Assembly (NCBI GenBank): GCA_046351095.1
Contig: JAXLZC010000001.1
Coordinates: forward strand, 3,095,634-3,159,633
Direction of reading: 5' to 3'
Length of the DNA stretch: 64,000 bases
Source of the DNA: BQWY01 sp046351095
GTDB lineage: Bacteria; Nitrospirota; Nitrospiria; Nitrospirales; Nitrospiraceae
The notes under the pieces are model-generated. The model was not told where the DNA came from and made no database searches. It was given only the letters and a program-made list of their open reading frames with translations. Shown in pieces: positions 44,124 to 52,529 of this stretch; position 1 is the first letter of the stretch; the number at the start of each line of letters is the position of its first letter. The position numbers and the translations under genes were made by a program.

Positions 44124-44541
44124 CGCTCCACGCAGAAGCCCCATGCACGAAATGTCTGTTTGCTCGCCAACTAGGGGCATTCGGGCTATGGTGCAGTAAC
44201 CATAGGTCATGGTGGCGGTACCACAGTTCGGGCTCGGCCCGCCTGAGCTCCTAGCACCTTACGCACCTGGACAGATCGCCTAACAGGCCGCCGACCCGCG
44301 TGGCTGTTGTGTTTGTAGAAATACCCCTAGGTGCGGTGCTGTGGCCGTCCATCCGACACCGGGGCGAATATCCGGTGGTACAAGAACTGCTTGGTGTTCC
44401 CAATGTCTGGTCTGCGGCCCGGTTTGTGAGATCGCGCGACAGGGATGTTGCCCGAATACTCCTATTTTTTACGCCGGGTCCGTGGGTCGACTCAGACGAC
44501 AAGGAGTATGGTCGTCCATTTCGTCAACAGGGAGGTTGGTC
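44124..44541 (+). other. 418-base intergenic region
   Basis: No convincing gene lies here. A short frame at 44300-44548 has no homology signal or ribosome site I can support. The region holds an inverted repeat at 44186-44205 and the ribosome site of the next gene (AGGGAGG, about 44529). A promoter for the LuxR-type gene is expected, but none is clear. Confidence 0.5.
44186..44205 (+). repeat. Short inverted repeat, possible operator
   Basis: CTATGG (44186-44191) and CCATAG (44200-44205) are separated by eight bases, a layout typical of a dimeric regulator site. It could serve the downstream LuxR-type gene or be a weak hairpin ending the preceding one. No motif knowledge supports either. Confidence 0.3.
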
Positions 44542-45297
44542 ATGCTGACACTTCACGATGTCTCGATGCATGAGAGTCTACGGATGGCGGACAAGGCTCC
44601 GCGCGTGCGCCTCTTTTTGGTCGACCACAATGAACTGGAGCGGATTGGGATGCGGATGGTCCTCGGGCAGGACGCCGGCATCACCATCCTCGGCGAAGAA
44701 CGTTCGTGGGTGGCCGCCGCGCCGAAAATCGAGAAGCTCCGTCCAGATGTCGTCGTGATCGACCTCTCCGGACCGGAAGGCGCCCGCCCGGCCTTGCTGC
44801 AAGAGATCTTCGATGTCTGCCGCGATCGGCGTGTGCTGTTCCTCGCGCATCGCTTCGAGGAGGCGACGCTCGGGTCGGTCGTCCGCGCGGGTAGCCATGG
44901 CTGCCTGTTGAAGGATGTGCGGTCGGAGGATTTGACCAGCGCGGTGCATGCCATCGGCTCGGGGCAGAGCGTGATCGACCCGCGGCTGACGCAAGCCTTG
45001 TTCGGCCTCGTCCGCGACCTGCGCGACGGCAAGGGGAAGAAGACCCCGTTGTCCTCGCAAGAGCGTCGCTTGCTTCCGCTGCTCGCGCAGGGGCTGACCA
45101 ATAAAGAAATCGCCCGCGAGATGAAGCTGAGCGATAAGACGGTGAAAAACTATCTCGTCAACATTTACAAAAAGCTGAATATCTCGCGGCGGAGTCAGGC
45201 CGCAGCCATCTACTCGCGCTCGACCGCGCTGGATCACAGCTTCGTCCACGCGGCAGCCGCCGCTCCGAGCGGCGACGCACCCCACCTCGCCCGCTAG
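44542..45297 (+). CDS. LuxR/NarL-type response regulator
   Basis: The 251-residue product has a receiver domain (VRLFLVDHNELERIGMRMVL; VVVIDLSGPEGARPALLQEI with the acceptor Asp; SHGCLLKDVRSEDLTSAVHA) and a C-terminal LuxR HTH (LSSQERRLLPLLAQGLTNKE, IAREMKLSDKTVKNYLVNIY). In the acidic pocket one Asp appears as His-Asn (VDHNE), a minor deviation. The ATG at 44542 is preferred over upstream starts because of AGGGAGG nearby. No cognate kinase is adjacent unless it shares the PAS kinase. Its target is unknown. Confidence 0.9.
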   Translation: MLTLHDVSMHESLRMADKAPRVRLFLVDHNELERIGMRMVLGQDAGITILGEERSWVAAAPKIEKLRPDVVVIDLSGPEGARPALLQEIFDVCRDRRVLFLAHRFEEATLGSVVRAGSHGCLLKDVRSEDLTSAVHAIGSGQSVIDPRLTQALFGLVRDLRDGKGKKTPLSSQERRLLPLLAQGLTNKEIAREMKLSDKTVKNYLVNIYKKLNISRRSQAAAIYSRSTALDHSFVHAAAAAPSGDAPHLAR

Positions 45298-45322
45298 CGT
45301 CGCAGGTAAGCTCGCCAACTGG

Positions 45323-45347
45323 GGAGGCCGCTGCCACGGCGGCCTCC
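45323..45347 (+). terminator. Rho-independent-like terminator after the LuxR-type gene
   Basis: GGAGGCCGC (45323-45331) and GCGGCCTCC (45339-45347) form a perfect 9 bp GC-rich stem with a 7-base loop, followed by TTCC. The T-run is short, but the stem and its place 26 bases after the stop support termination. Confidence 0.65.
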
Positions 45348-45484
45348 TTCCGTTGTGCGCTACATCCTCCTCCAGCATCCTGTCGTCTCTCGCACTCCGC
45401 TACATTCCACTTGCTGTCGGTCGTCCCTCTCGTCGGTGTTGTTTTGTGCCCGCGCCGTGCGAGATCGGCGACGACTTTTCCTCT

Positions 45485-45514
45485 TTGAAGACGCCTTTTC
45501 CCATAGTGTAGAAT
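45485..45514 (+). promoter_or_regulatory. Candidate sigma-70 promoter for htrA
   Basis: TTGAAG (45485-45490) and TAGAAT (45509-45514), separated by 18 bases, resemble a housekeeping promoter. The expected start of transcription is near 45522, about 118 bases upstream of the HtrA ATG. Confidence 0.5.
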
Positions 45515-45639
45515 GCGAACGTTTTGAGTCGGACGCAGAGAGCGGGCAAGATCTCTCCGTCTGTGCACGCTTAATGCGGTTCGGCCTGGTGTGTGATCGA
45601 CCGAGCCCTCATGGTTGTAGCGAGGCATAGGGAGGCACA

Positions 45640-47172
45640 ATGAAGAGTCGACGTGGACAGGGTGCGGTGCGATGGGTCGGAGGACTGGCGCTCGTAACCG
45701 CCGGCCTGGTGGCAAGCGTGGTGGGATCGACCGGGCACAGCGACGCGGCGGTGCCAGCCGGGATGAACGCGGGATTCTCCGAAGTCGTCAAAAAAGTCAC
45801 CCCCGCGGTGGTCAATATTGCAGTCACCGGTGGCGAAGGACGACGCGGCGGGCGTCGGCAGATGCCGCCGGGTCCGTTCGGTGGACCTCCTGGGGGCGGA
45901 CCTCCGGGTGGAGAAGCGCCGGGCGACGAGCCGGGGATGGAGCCGCCGGGTGGCGGCGGGCCTGCGCCGCATGGCGGACGGCCCGAGCAGAGCGCCGGGT
46001 CCGGTGTGTTGATCGATAAGGCCGGCTACATCGTGACGAACAATCACGTCGTGGAGAATGCCTCGCAGATCACCGTGACCTTGAGCGACAAGCGTGAGTT
46101 TCCGGCCAAGATCATCGGTACCGATCCGAAGACCGACCTGGCGGTTGTGAAAATCGACGCGAAGGATTTACCGGAAGCGTTGAAGTGGGCGGACTACGAT
46201 AAGTTGCACGTCGGCGATTTGGTGTTGGCGGTCGGCAGCCCGTTCGGGTTGAGCAGCACCGTCACCCTCGGCATCATCAGCGCCCTCGGTCGCGGCAACG
46301 TCGGCATCGCCGACTACGAAGATTTTATCCAAACCGATGCGGCCATCAACCCGGGGAACTCGGGCGGCGGTTTGATCAACATGGAGGGCGAGTTGATCGG
46401 TATCAACACCGCGATCTTCTCGCGCACCGGCGGGTCCGAAGGCATCGGGTTCGCGATCCCCAGCACGATCGCGGTGGATATCGTCGAGAGCCTCGTGAAG
46501 ACCGGCAAGGTTGTCCGCGGCTGGATGGGCGTGGCGATTCAGGAAATCACCCCAGCCTTGGCGAAGTCGTTCAAACTTCCCGAAAATCGTAAAGGTGTGT
46601 TGATCAGCGACGTGAACGAAAACGGACCGTCGTTCGCCGCCGGTTTGAAGCGCGGCGACGTGGTCATTTCGTTCAACGGCCGCGAAGTGAACAGCGTGAG
46701 CCAACTGCGCAACCTGGTGGCGCGCACGGTCGTCGGGCGCGACGTGGAAGTGAAGGTCTTGCGCGACGGGCACGAGCAGACGCTCAAGGTGCACGTGGCG
46801 GAGCGTCCGTCGGATGAACAGTTGGCGAAGAAGGACAAGGAATCTGCGCCGTCGACGCAGCCGGAGGCGGTCAAGCCGCCGGATAACGTCCTGGGCGGGT
46901 TGCGTGTTCAGCCGCTGGACCGCAATATGTCGAGCGAGTATAAGATTCCCGCCAAGACCACCGGCGTGGTCGTGAGCACTGTGGAAACAGGCAGCGCTGC
47001 TGAAGCCGCGGGTATTCAACGCGGCGACGTCATCCAGGAGGTCGACCACGAAGTGGTGAAGTCTCCGGAGGACTATATGAAGGCGGCGGGCAAGATTAAG
47101 AAAGACCAAACAGTGGTGCTTCTGCTGAGTCGGCAGGGCAACAATCTGTTTGTCGCAGTCAATCCGAAGTAA
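45640..47172 (+). CDS. HtrA/DegP-family periplasmic serine protease
   Basis: This 510-residue trypsin-like protease/chaperone handles misfolded envelope proteins. It has a signal peptide (WVGGLALVTAGLVASVVG region), the catalytic triad His136 (TNNHVV), Asp166 (KTDLAV) and Ser241 (NPGNSGGGL), and two PDZ domains (about 290-385 with GWMGVAIQEITPALAKSF, and about 415-505 with GIQRGDVIQEVDHEVVK). A Gly/Pro-rich insertion at about 68-115 (GPPGGGPPGGEAPGDEPG) extends the flexible regulatory loop region before the protease domain. It is a DegP/DegQ/MucD relative, and which one cannot be settled by eye. A strong hairpin follows it. Confidence 0.94.
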   Translation: MKSRRGQGAVRWVGGLALVTAGLVASVVGSTGHSDAAVPAGMNAGFSEVVKKVTPAVVNIAVTGGEGRRGGRRQMPPGPFGGPPGGGPPGGEAPGDEPGMEPPGGGGPAPHGGRPEQSAGSGVLIDKAGYIVTNNHVVENASQITVTLSDKREFPAKIIGTDPKTDLAVVKIDAKDLPEALKWADYDKLHVGDLVLAVGSPFGLSSTVTLGIISALGRGNVGIADYEDFIQTDAAINPGNSGGGLINMEGELIGINTAIFSRTGGSEGIGFAIPSTIAVDIVESLVKTGKVVRGWMGVAIQEITPALAKSFKLPENRKGVLISDVNENGPSFAAGLKRGDVVISFNGREVNSVSQLRNLVARTVVGRDVEVKVLRDGHEQTLKVHVAERPSDEQLAKKDKESAPSTQPEAVKPPDNVLGGLRVQPLDRNMSSEYKIPAKTTGVVVSTVETGSAAEAAGIQRGDVIQEVDHEVVKSPEDYMKAAGKIKKDQTVVLLLSRQGNNLFVAVNPK

Positions 47173-47188
47173 GTACCGGTAGGCACAC

Positions 47189-47233
47189 GGCCCTCAGCGT
47201 TCAGCTTGACCATACGGCTGGGCGTTGAGGGCC
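47189..47233 (+). terminator. Long imperfect hairpin between htrA and tatC
   Basis: GGCCCTCAGCGTTCAGC (47189-47205) pairs with GCTGGGCGTTGAGGGCC (47217-47233) across an 11-base loop, about 17 pairs with a few G-T or mismatched positions. It begins 17 bases after the htrA stop and ends 22 bases before the tatC start. It is a likely transcript end or attenuator. Confidence 0.6.
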
Positions 47234-47254
47234 GCGGGCTGTTTACAGACGACG

Positions 47255-48208
47255 ATGGCCGACGGCGCCAAAAAACTGAATCAGTGGTTGCAGGACAGCG
47301 TCTTCCGTCCGCTCGAGGACAAGAAGATGCCCGTCATGGAGCACCTCGTCGAGCTCCAGGCGCGGTTGACGCGGTCGGTCGTCGTCACGGGCGTGATCTT
47401 CCTCCTGACGTTCCTCTACGCGGATACCCTCGTCACCTGGATCCGCATCCCACTACAAAACATGTTCGTGCCGAGTCGGCTGGAGTGGGTGCCGACCGAT
47501 CTTGAGCCGATTCCGTTTGTGTTCCTCGCGCCGGCCGAGGCCCTTTGGCAAAACGTGAAGGTCGCCGGGTTGTTCGCGTTGGTCCTGGCCGCGCCGTATA
47601 TTCTGTGGGAGCTGTGGCAGTTCACGGTGCCGGGCCTCCATGTGCAGGAGCGCCGGTTCGTCGGCCCGTTCGTGTTGCTCAGTTCCTTGGCGTTTTACGC
47701 GGGACTCGCGTTTTCGTTTTTCTTCGTGTTGCCGTTCGCGCTGAACTTTTTGATTTCCTACGGCGTCAACGCCGGATTCATTCCGCAATTGTCCATCGCG
47801 CAATATGTCGGCTTCGCTCTGTGGTTCCTGCTGGTCTTCGGCATGATCTTCGAGGTGCCGCTGGCGATTACCCTGATGGCCAAACTCGGCTGGGTGGATG
47901 CGCCGTTTTTGAAGCAGTACCGCAAATGGGCATTCCTCGCGTCGTTTATCTTCGCGGCGGTCCTGACGCCGACGCCGGATCCCTTTAATCAATGTTTGAT
48001 GGCGCTGCCCATGTACATCTTTTACGAGGTCGGCATCATCAGCGCCGGATTCTTCAACAAAAAGGGACGCGCGGAGGCTCCGGCGGACGATACTGTGCCC
48101 CCGGCGCCCACGACCCCGCCGGCGCCGACGGCGGGAACGGGGAAGCGGCCGACGACGCAGTCCGGAGACGACTACGTAGCCGTGCCGAGCGGCGCGGGTC
48201 CGCGCTAA
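47255..48208 (+). CDS. tatC: TatC, twin-arginine translocase subunit
   Basis: TatC recognises twin-arginine signal peptides and forms the core of the folded-protein translocase. The 317-residue protein has the conserved MEHLVELQARL start region, six membrane segments (including VVTGVIFLLTFLYA, VAGLFALVLAAPYILWELWQ with FTVPGLHVQERRFV, and FFVLPFALNFLISYG) and FAAVLTPTPDPFNQCLMALP. A Pro/Thr-rich tail of ~45 residues extends beyond the usual end. TatA/TatB are not adjacent. The ATG at 47255 is used; an upstream GTG would lie in the hairpin arm. A Tat-signal protein is encoded at 54088. Confidence 0.93.
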   Translation: MADGAKKLNQWLQDSVFRPLEDKKMPVMEHLVELQARLTRSVVVTGVIFLLTFLYADTLVTWIRIPLQNMFVPSRLEWVPTDLEPIPFVFLAPAEALWQNVKVAGLFALVLAAPYILWELWQFTVPGLHVQERRFVGPFVLLSSLAFYAGLAFSFFFVLPFALNFLISYGVNAGFIPQLSIAQYVGFALWFLLVFGMIFEVPLAITLMAKLGWVDAPFLKQYRKWAFLASFIFAAVLTPTPDPFNQCLMALPMYIFYEVGIISAGFFNKKGRAEAPADDTVPPAPTTPPAPTAGTGKRPTTQSGDDYVAVPSGAGPR

Positions 48209-48271
48209 GATCGAGACGAGCGAGTAGAACGACCGCGATTTATTTTTCGGAACGAGGCACCAAGGAACACC

Positions 48272-49222
48272 ATGGCCAAAGAACTGAATGTCATCAATGC
48301 GCCGAGCGGTGGGGGCGACGTCTGCACCTATATGTGGGCCTGCGCGATTTGCGACGAGAACGAGACCTGCCAAAAGGACAAGGAAGGGCACAGTCGGTGG
48401 CTCGTCGGCAAGCGGATGGAGCGCATCGAGTACAAGGTGCTCGTCATGAGCAACAAGGGCGGGGTGGGGAAAAGCACGACCACCACGAACTTGGCGGTGA
48501 GTTTGGCGCTCAAGGGGTGGCACGTCGGCATTTGCGATTTGGACATTCACGGTCCGAACATTCCGAAGATGGTCGGCGCGGAAGGGCAGAAGCTCAAGAT
48601 CAGCACCTCCGGCGGCATCATTCCGTTCCAAGCCTACAATCTAAAAATTGCGTCGATGTCGTTCTTGCTGCAAAATTCCGACGACCCCATCATCTGGCGC
48701 GATGCGTATAAGTACGAGTTCATCAATCAGTTGTTGGGCGGCGTCGAATGGCAGGATCTGAATTTCTTGCTGATCGACTTGCCCCCAGGTACCGGCAACG
48801 AGTCCGTCACGACGATCGACTTGATCGGCAAGGTGACCGGCGCGGTGATCGTGACGACGCCGCAAGAAGTTGCGTTGCTCGACTCGCGCAAGTCCGTGTC
48901 GTTCTGCAAAGACAGCGAAGTGCCGATCATCGGCATCGTCGAAAATATGAGCGGGCTCGAATGTCCGCATTGCCACAAACACGTCGACGTGTTCCGCAAG
49001 GGCGGCGGCGAAGCGTCCGCGCACGACATGGGCGTGCCGTTCCTCGGTCGTGTGCCGCTGGATCCCGACGTGGTCACCCAGTCGGACGCCGGCGAACCCT
49101 TCGCGATGTTCTATTCCGACACACCCACGGCGGACGCGTTCCACAGCATCGCCAACCAAGTCGAAGCGTTCTGCAAAAAGTCCGGCTCGCTCGTCCACGT
49201 CGCGCCGCGTATGGGACATTGA
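48272..49222 (+). CDS. Mrp/ApbC-type iron-sulfur P-loop ATPase with N-terminal Cys cluster
   Basis: Mrp/ApbC proteins carry Fe-S clusters for delivery to apo-proteins. The 316-residue protein has the deviant Walker A SNKGGVGKSTTTTNLAVSLA, VGICDLDIHGPNIPKMVGAE, LLIDLPPGTGNESVT and the CPHC motif (GLECPHCHKHV) used for the bridging cluster. Unusually it also has four cysteines within the first 33 residues (C18, C24, C27, C33; VCTYMWACAICDENETC), suggesting a second cluster or zinc site. It precedes moeA by 4 bases, so a role in maturing Mo/Fe-S enzymes is plausible. Confidence 0.92.
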   Translation: MAKELNVINAPSGGGDVCTYMWACAICDENETCQKDKEGHSRWLVGKRMERIEYKVLVMSNKGGVGKSTTTTNLAVSLALKGWHVGICDLDIHGPNIPKMVGAEGQKLKISTSGGIIPFQAYNLKIASMSFLLQNSDDPIIWRDAYKYEFINQLLGGVEWQDLNFLLIDLPPGTGNESVTTIDLIGKVTGAVIVTTPQEVALLDSRKSVSFCKDSEVPIIGIVENMSGLECPHCHKHVDVFRKGGGEASAHDMGVPFLGRVPLDPDVVTQSDAGEPFAMFYSDTPTADAFHSIANQVEAFCKKSGSLVHVAPRMGH

Positions 49223-49226
49223 TCGT

Positions 49227-50507
49227 ATGGCTGGCCTGACACCGCTTGAAACCGCCCGCGAGATCGTCCTCACCGCCGCCGCCCCGTTGGGGTTGGAAAA
49301 GGTGTCTATCTTGGACACCTTGGGCCGCGTCTTAGGCGAAGACATCGTCGCCGAGCGCGACAATCCGCCATGGAACAACAGCGCGATGGACGGATTCGCC
49401 GTCCGCCACGAGGATATCGCGCAGGCGCAGGCCATTCCAAAGACCGTCGAACTTACCGTCATCGAAGATGTGCCGGCGGGAAAGATGCCGACGAAAACCG
49501 TCGGCAAGGGACACGCGATCCGTATCATGACCGGCGCGCCGGTGCCGCAGGGCGCGGACACCGTGTTGAAGGTCGAGGATACGGAATCGACGCCGACGAC
49601 CGTCCGTGTGTTTAAGGCCGAGCCGCGCGGCGCCAATATCCGTCCGCAGGGCGAGGATGTGCGACGCGGCGAAGTGATCATCGCCAAAGGCACACGCATT
49701 CGTCCGGGCGAGGCCGGCATGTTGGCGATCTTGGCGAAGTCGTTCGTGCGTGTGTGCCAGCAGCCGCGAGTGGCGATCCTCTCGACCGGTGATGAGTTGG
49801 CGGATCTCGACGAGCGGTTCAGCGACGAAAAGATCATCAATTCGAACAGCTACGGCATCGCGGCGGCGGTGAGGGAGGCGGGCGGCATCCCGATCCTGCT
49901 GGGCATCGCGCGCGACAATCCCGCCGACCTGAAAGAAAAAATTTCGCATGGGTTACGCGCCGACATTCTGGTGTTGTCGGGCGGCGTCTCGATGGGTGAC
50001 TACGACTTCACCAAGGCGGTATTTCACGAACTCGGCGCCGACATGCATTTCTGGAAGTTGGCGATTCGCCCAGGCCAGCCGCTCGCATTCGGCCGGATCC
50101 AGAACACGCTGGCGTTCGGACTGCCCGGCAATCCGGTGTCGTCGATGGTGACGTTCGAGCAATTGGTGCGACCGGCCATGCTGAAGATGGGCGGGCAACG
50201 GACACTGACAAGGCCCACGATCCAAGCGGCGTTTCAGGAATCGTTTTCCAAGCGCACGGACCGGCGCCATTTCCTGCGTGGCATCCTGACGTGTGAAGAC
50301 GGCCAGTTCCGCGTGCGGACCACCGGCGACCAAGGGTCCGGCATCCTGACCTCGATGGTGAAGGCCAATTGTTTGATCGATATTCCTACGGAAACCGAAC
50401 GCATCGCCAAAGGCGACTTGGTCTCCGTCCAAATCCTGAGCGCGCCGCTCTGGGCGACCGAGGCACCGCCGCCCCCGACCCAGCCGCATCGCCAGTCCTG
50501 TTGTTGA
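49227..50507 (+). CDS. moeA: MoeA, molybdopterin molybdenumtransferase
   Basis: MoeA inserts molybdate into adenylated molybdopterin. The 426-residue protein has the N-terminal PPWNNSAMDGFAVRHEDIAQ, VPAGKMPTKTVGKGHAIRIM, TGAPVPQGADTVLKVED, the MoCF-binding domain (ILSTGDEL, NSNSYGIAAAVREAGGIPIL, LVLSGGVSMGDYDFTKAVFH), FGLPGNPVSSMVTFEQLVRP and domain IV. It is co-encoded with mobB and a multihaem cytochrome, which fits supply of cofactor for a respiratory molybdoenzyme (nitrite oxidoreductase or nitrate reductase type). ATG 49227 lies 4 bases after the Mrp stop; earlier in-frame codons lie inside Mrp. Confidence 0.95.
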   Translation: MAGLTPLETAREIVLTAAAPLGLEKVSILDTLGRVLGEDIVAERDNPPWNNSAMDGFAVRHEDIAQAQAIPKTVELTVIEDVPAGKMPTKTVGKGHAIRIMTGAPVPQGADTVLKVEDTESTPTTVRVFKAEPRGANIRPQGEDVRRGEVIIAKGTRIRPGEAGMLAILAKSFVRVCQQPRVAILSTGDELADLDERFSDEKIINSNSYGIAAAVREAGGIPILLGIARDNPADLKEKISHGLRADILVLSGGVSMGDYDFTKAVFHELGADMHFWKLAIRPGQPLAFGRIQNTLAFGLPGNPVSSMVTFEQLVRPAMLKMGGQRTLTRPTIQAAFQESFSKRTDRRHFLRGILTCEDGQFRVRTTGDQGSGILTSMVKANCLIDIPTETERIAKGDLVSVQILSAPLWATEAPPPPTQPHRQSCC

Positions 50508-50525
50508 TCGTAGAAGGAGTGCGCG

Positions 50526-51041
50526 ATGCCGATCCCCGTCTTATGCTTCGTCGGGCGTTCCAACAGCGGCAAGACGACCTTGGTCGAGCGGGTGCTGCCG
50601 GAGCTCGTGCGTGCCGGGTATAAAGTGGCCACGGTGAAACATACCGGCCACGGGTTCGATCTCGACACCGAAGGCAAGGACAGTTGGCGCCATAAAAAGG
50701 CGGGAGCGAGCGCCGTGGTCGTGTTGTCGAACGGGAGCCTGGCGATGTTCGCCGACGTGCCGAAAGAGACCACGCTCGAAGACGTACGCGGACGGTATCT
50801 CGACAGCGACCTCGACCTCATCATCGCCGAGGGCTGGAAACACGAGAGTTATCCGAAGATCGTCATCGTCCGCGATCAAGTCGGCGAGATCACCGTGCCG
50901 CTCGACGGCGCGCTGGCCGTCGTGTCGAACAAGCCGGTGACCGTTCCCGCGTCCGTGCCGTTGCTCGATCCGGACGACATCGCGTCGGTGGTGTCGTTGA
51001 TCTGCACCCGTTATCCACGGGGACGGCGGGACGATGCCTAA
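50526..51041 (+). CDS. mobB: MobB, molybdopterin-guanine dinucleotide adaptor protein
   Basis: The 171-residue P-loop protein has Walker A GRSNSGKTTLVERVLPELV, VATVKHTGHGFDLDTEGKD, SWRHKKAGASAVVVLSNG, and DLDLIIAEGWKHESYPKIV, all typical of MobB, a GTP-binding helper of MobA in making the guanine dinucleotide form of the cofactor. It follows moeA by 18 bases with GAAGGAG upstream, and overlaps the next gene by 8 bases. Confidence 0.94.
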   Translation: MPIPVLCFVGRSNSGKTTLVERVLPELVRAGYKVATVKHTGHGFDLDTEGKDSWRHKKAGASAVVVLSNGSLAMFADVPKETTLEDVRGRYLDSDLDLIIAEGWKHESYPKIVIVRDQVGEITVPLDGALAVVSNKPVTVPASVPLLDPDDIASVVSLICTRYPRGRRDDA

Positions 51042-51735
51042 TCTCTCCGCCTGGGGGGCCGTGGCCGTCGTGGTCGGGGCCGTCGCCCTCGGTGGATTTG
51101 GGTTGCACGTTTCCAACGCCCCGCAGTTCTGCGCCACCTGCCATACCGTCGCACCCTCGTACGACACCTGGACAACGTCTTCGCACAAAGACGTCAGCTG
51201 CGTCGATTGCCACGTGCGCGACACCCTCACCGGCTGGTTGCACGATAAGGCCTACGCCGGTACGCGCGATACGCTCAAGACGATCTTCGGGCTCGCCACC
51301 GATCCGCACAATCTCAACGCGACCGTCTATTCCGAGATGTGTATCGGCTGCCACCGCGAAATTTTGCGCGTCTCCGAAGTTGCGCCACGCGATTTGCCGC
51401 CGCCCGTCCGCGACGTCGGGCTGATCATGAGTCACCGCAAACACATGGACGCATTCGCCGTCCGCGGGCAGGGCGAGGGCTGCACGACGTGCCATTCGCG
51501 CGTGGTGCATGGAACGCCGATCAAAGGTTATCCCATCGTGATGCCGCGCGGCCATGTCGAGGCGGACAGCAAGCCGTTTGAGCCGCCGCATCCCAAAGAC
51601 AGCGTGCTCTACAAGAAGGCGATGGCCGATTGTTTCCGCTGCCACGACGGGAAGACGCAGTACGAGGGCAAAGTCCTCGGGCGCAAGTGCGACACCTGTC
51701 ACCTCCCTGAAAAAGTACAGGACCTGCTGTTCTGA
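51034..51735 (+). CDS. Membrane-anchored hexahaem cytochrome c of NapC/NirT/NrfH type
   Basis: The 233-residue protein has an N-terminal membrane anchor (WGAVAVVVGAVALGGFGLHV) and six CxxCH haem-binding motifs: CATCH, CVDCH, CIGCH, CTTCH, CFRCH and CDTCH. NapC/NrfH relatives normally have four or five and pass electrons between the quinone pool and periplasmic enzymes. The fold order and the HKDVSCVDCHV segment fit that family, and the final two motifs extend it. It overlaps mobB by 8 bases. The linkage with molybdenum-cofactor genes suggests an electron route to or from a molybdoenzyme; this is inference. Confidence 0.85.
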   Translation: MPNLSAWGAVAVVVGAVALGGFGLHVSNAPQFCATCHTVAPSYDTWTTSSHKDVSCVDCHVRDTLTGWLHDKAYAGTRDTLKTIFGLATDPHNLNATVYSEMCIGCHREILRVSEVAPRDLPPPVRDVGLIMSHRKHMDAFAVRGQGEGCTTCHSRVVHGTPIKGYPIVMPRGHVEADSKPFEPPHPKDSVLYKKAMADCFRCHDGKTQYEGKVLGRKCDTCHLPEKVQDLLF

Positions 51736-51752
51736 CGCCTGCGTATACCGGC

Positions 51753-52529
51753 ATGTCTCGCTCCGATCACCCAGTCGTCGACGTCTGCGCGCTCACCAAA
51801 CGCTTCGGCGCATTCACGGCTGTGGACGGCATTTCGTTTTCGATCCAGCCCGGAGAAATCCTCGGACTCCTCGGTCCCAACGGCGCCGGGAAGACCACTA
51901 CGTTTCAGATGTTGCTGGGATTGATCGCGCCGACCTCCGGCACAATCCGCATGTTCGGGCTCGACTTCGCGCAGCATCGCGAGACGATTTTGGAGCAGGT
52001 GAATTTTTCCTCTACGTATATGTCGCTCCCGTACTCCTTGACCGTCGACGAAAATCTGCGGATCGTCGCCAGACTCTACGGCATGACGAATGTGGAGGCG
52101 CGACTCGACGAGGTCGTGGCGCAGTTGGAGATGCAGGACATGCGGCATCACCTGACGCGGCGGCTTTCGTCCGGGCAGATGACGCGCCTGATGCTGGCGA
52201 AGGCGATTCTCACGAATCCGAAAGTGTTGTTGTTGGATGAGCCGACTGCGAGCCTCGATCCGGACATTGCGCAAAAGATTCGGGCGCTGTTGCTGGACGT
52301 GCGCCGCGCAACCGGGCTGAGTATTCTCTATACCTCGCACAACATGCGCGAGATGGAAGAGATGTGCGACAGGATCATCTTTCTCCAGCGCGGGCGGATC
52401 GTGGCGGAAGGGACGGCGCAGGAAATCGTGACCACCTACGGGCGCAGCGACCTCGAAGAAGTGTTCTTGGCGATTGCGCGAGAGACGCCGGGCGGGCCGA
52501 CGGCCGAGCGGACGGAGGCCGGCGCATGA
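51753..52529 (+). CDS. ABC transporter ATP-binding protein (ABC-2 type)
   Basis: The 258-residue ATPase has Walker A GLLGPNGAGKTTTFQMLLGL, Q-loop region, signature RRLSSGQMTRLMLAKAIL (SSGQ variant of LSGGQ), Walker B VLLLDEPTASLDPD and the switch His in YTSHNMREMEEMCDRIIF. It is typical of ABC-2 exporters moving polysaccharides, drugs or haem-related substrates. It overlaps the permease gene by 4 bases, so they form one transporter. The substrate cannot be deduced. Confidence 0.92.
   Translation: MSRSDHPVVDVCALTKRFGAFTAVDGISFSIQPGEILGLLGPNGAGKTTTFQMLLGLIAPTSGTIRMFGLDFAQHRETILEQVNFSSTYMSLPYSLTVDENLRIVARLYGMTNVEARLDEVVAQLEMQDMRHHLTRRLSSGQMTRLMLAKAILTNPKVLLLDEPTASLDPDIAQKIRALLLDVRRATGLSILYTSHNMREMEEMCDRIIFLQRGRIVAEGTAQEIVTTYGRSDLEEVFLAIARETPGGPTAERTEAGA

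Larger units (their letters stand above)
45298..45639 (+). other. 342-base intergenic region before htrA
   Basis: This stretch contains a terminator-like hairpin just after the LuxR-type gene (45323-45347) and a good sigma-70-like promoter (45485-45514) before the HtrA gene. A small frame at 45355-45630 has no supportive features and is not called. Confidence 0.5.

Noticed and set aside
44300..44548. 82-residue frame before the LuxR-type gene
   Set aside because: GTG start without ribosome site, no domain, and it runs into the next gene's ribosome site.
45355..45630. 91-residue frame before htrA
   Set aside because: It covers the candidate htrA promoter and has no supporting motif or ribosome site.
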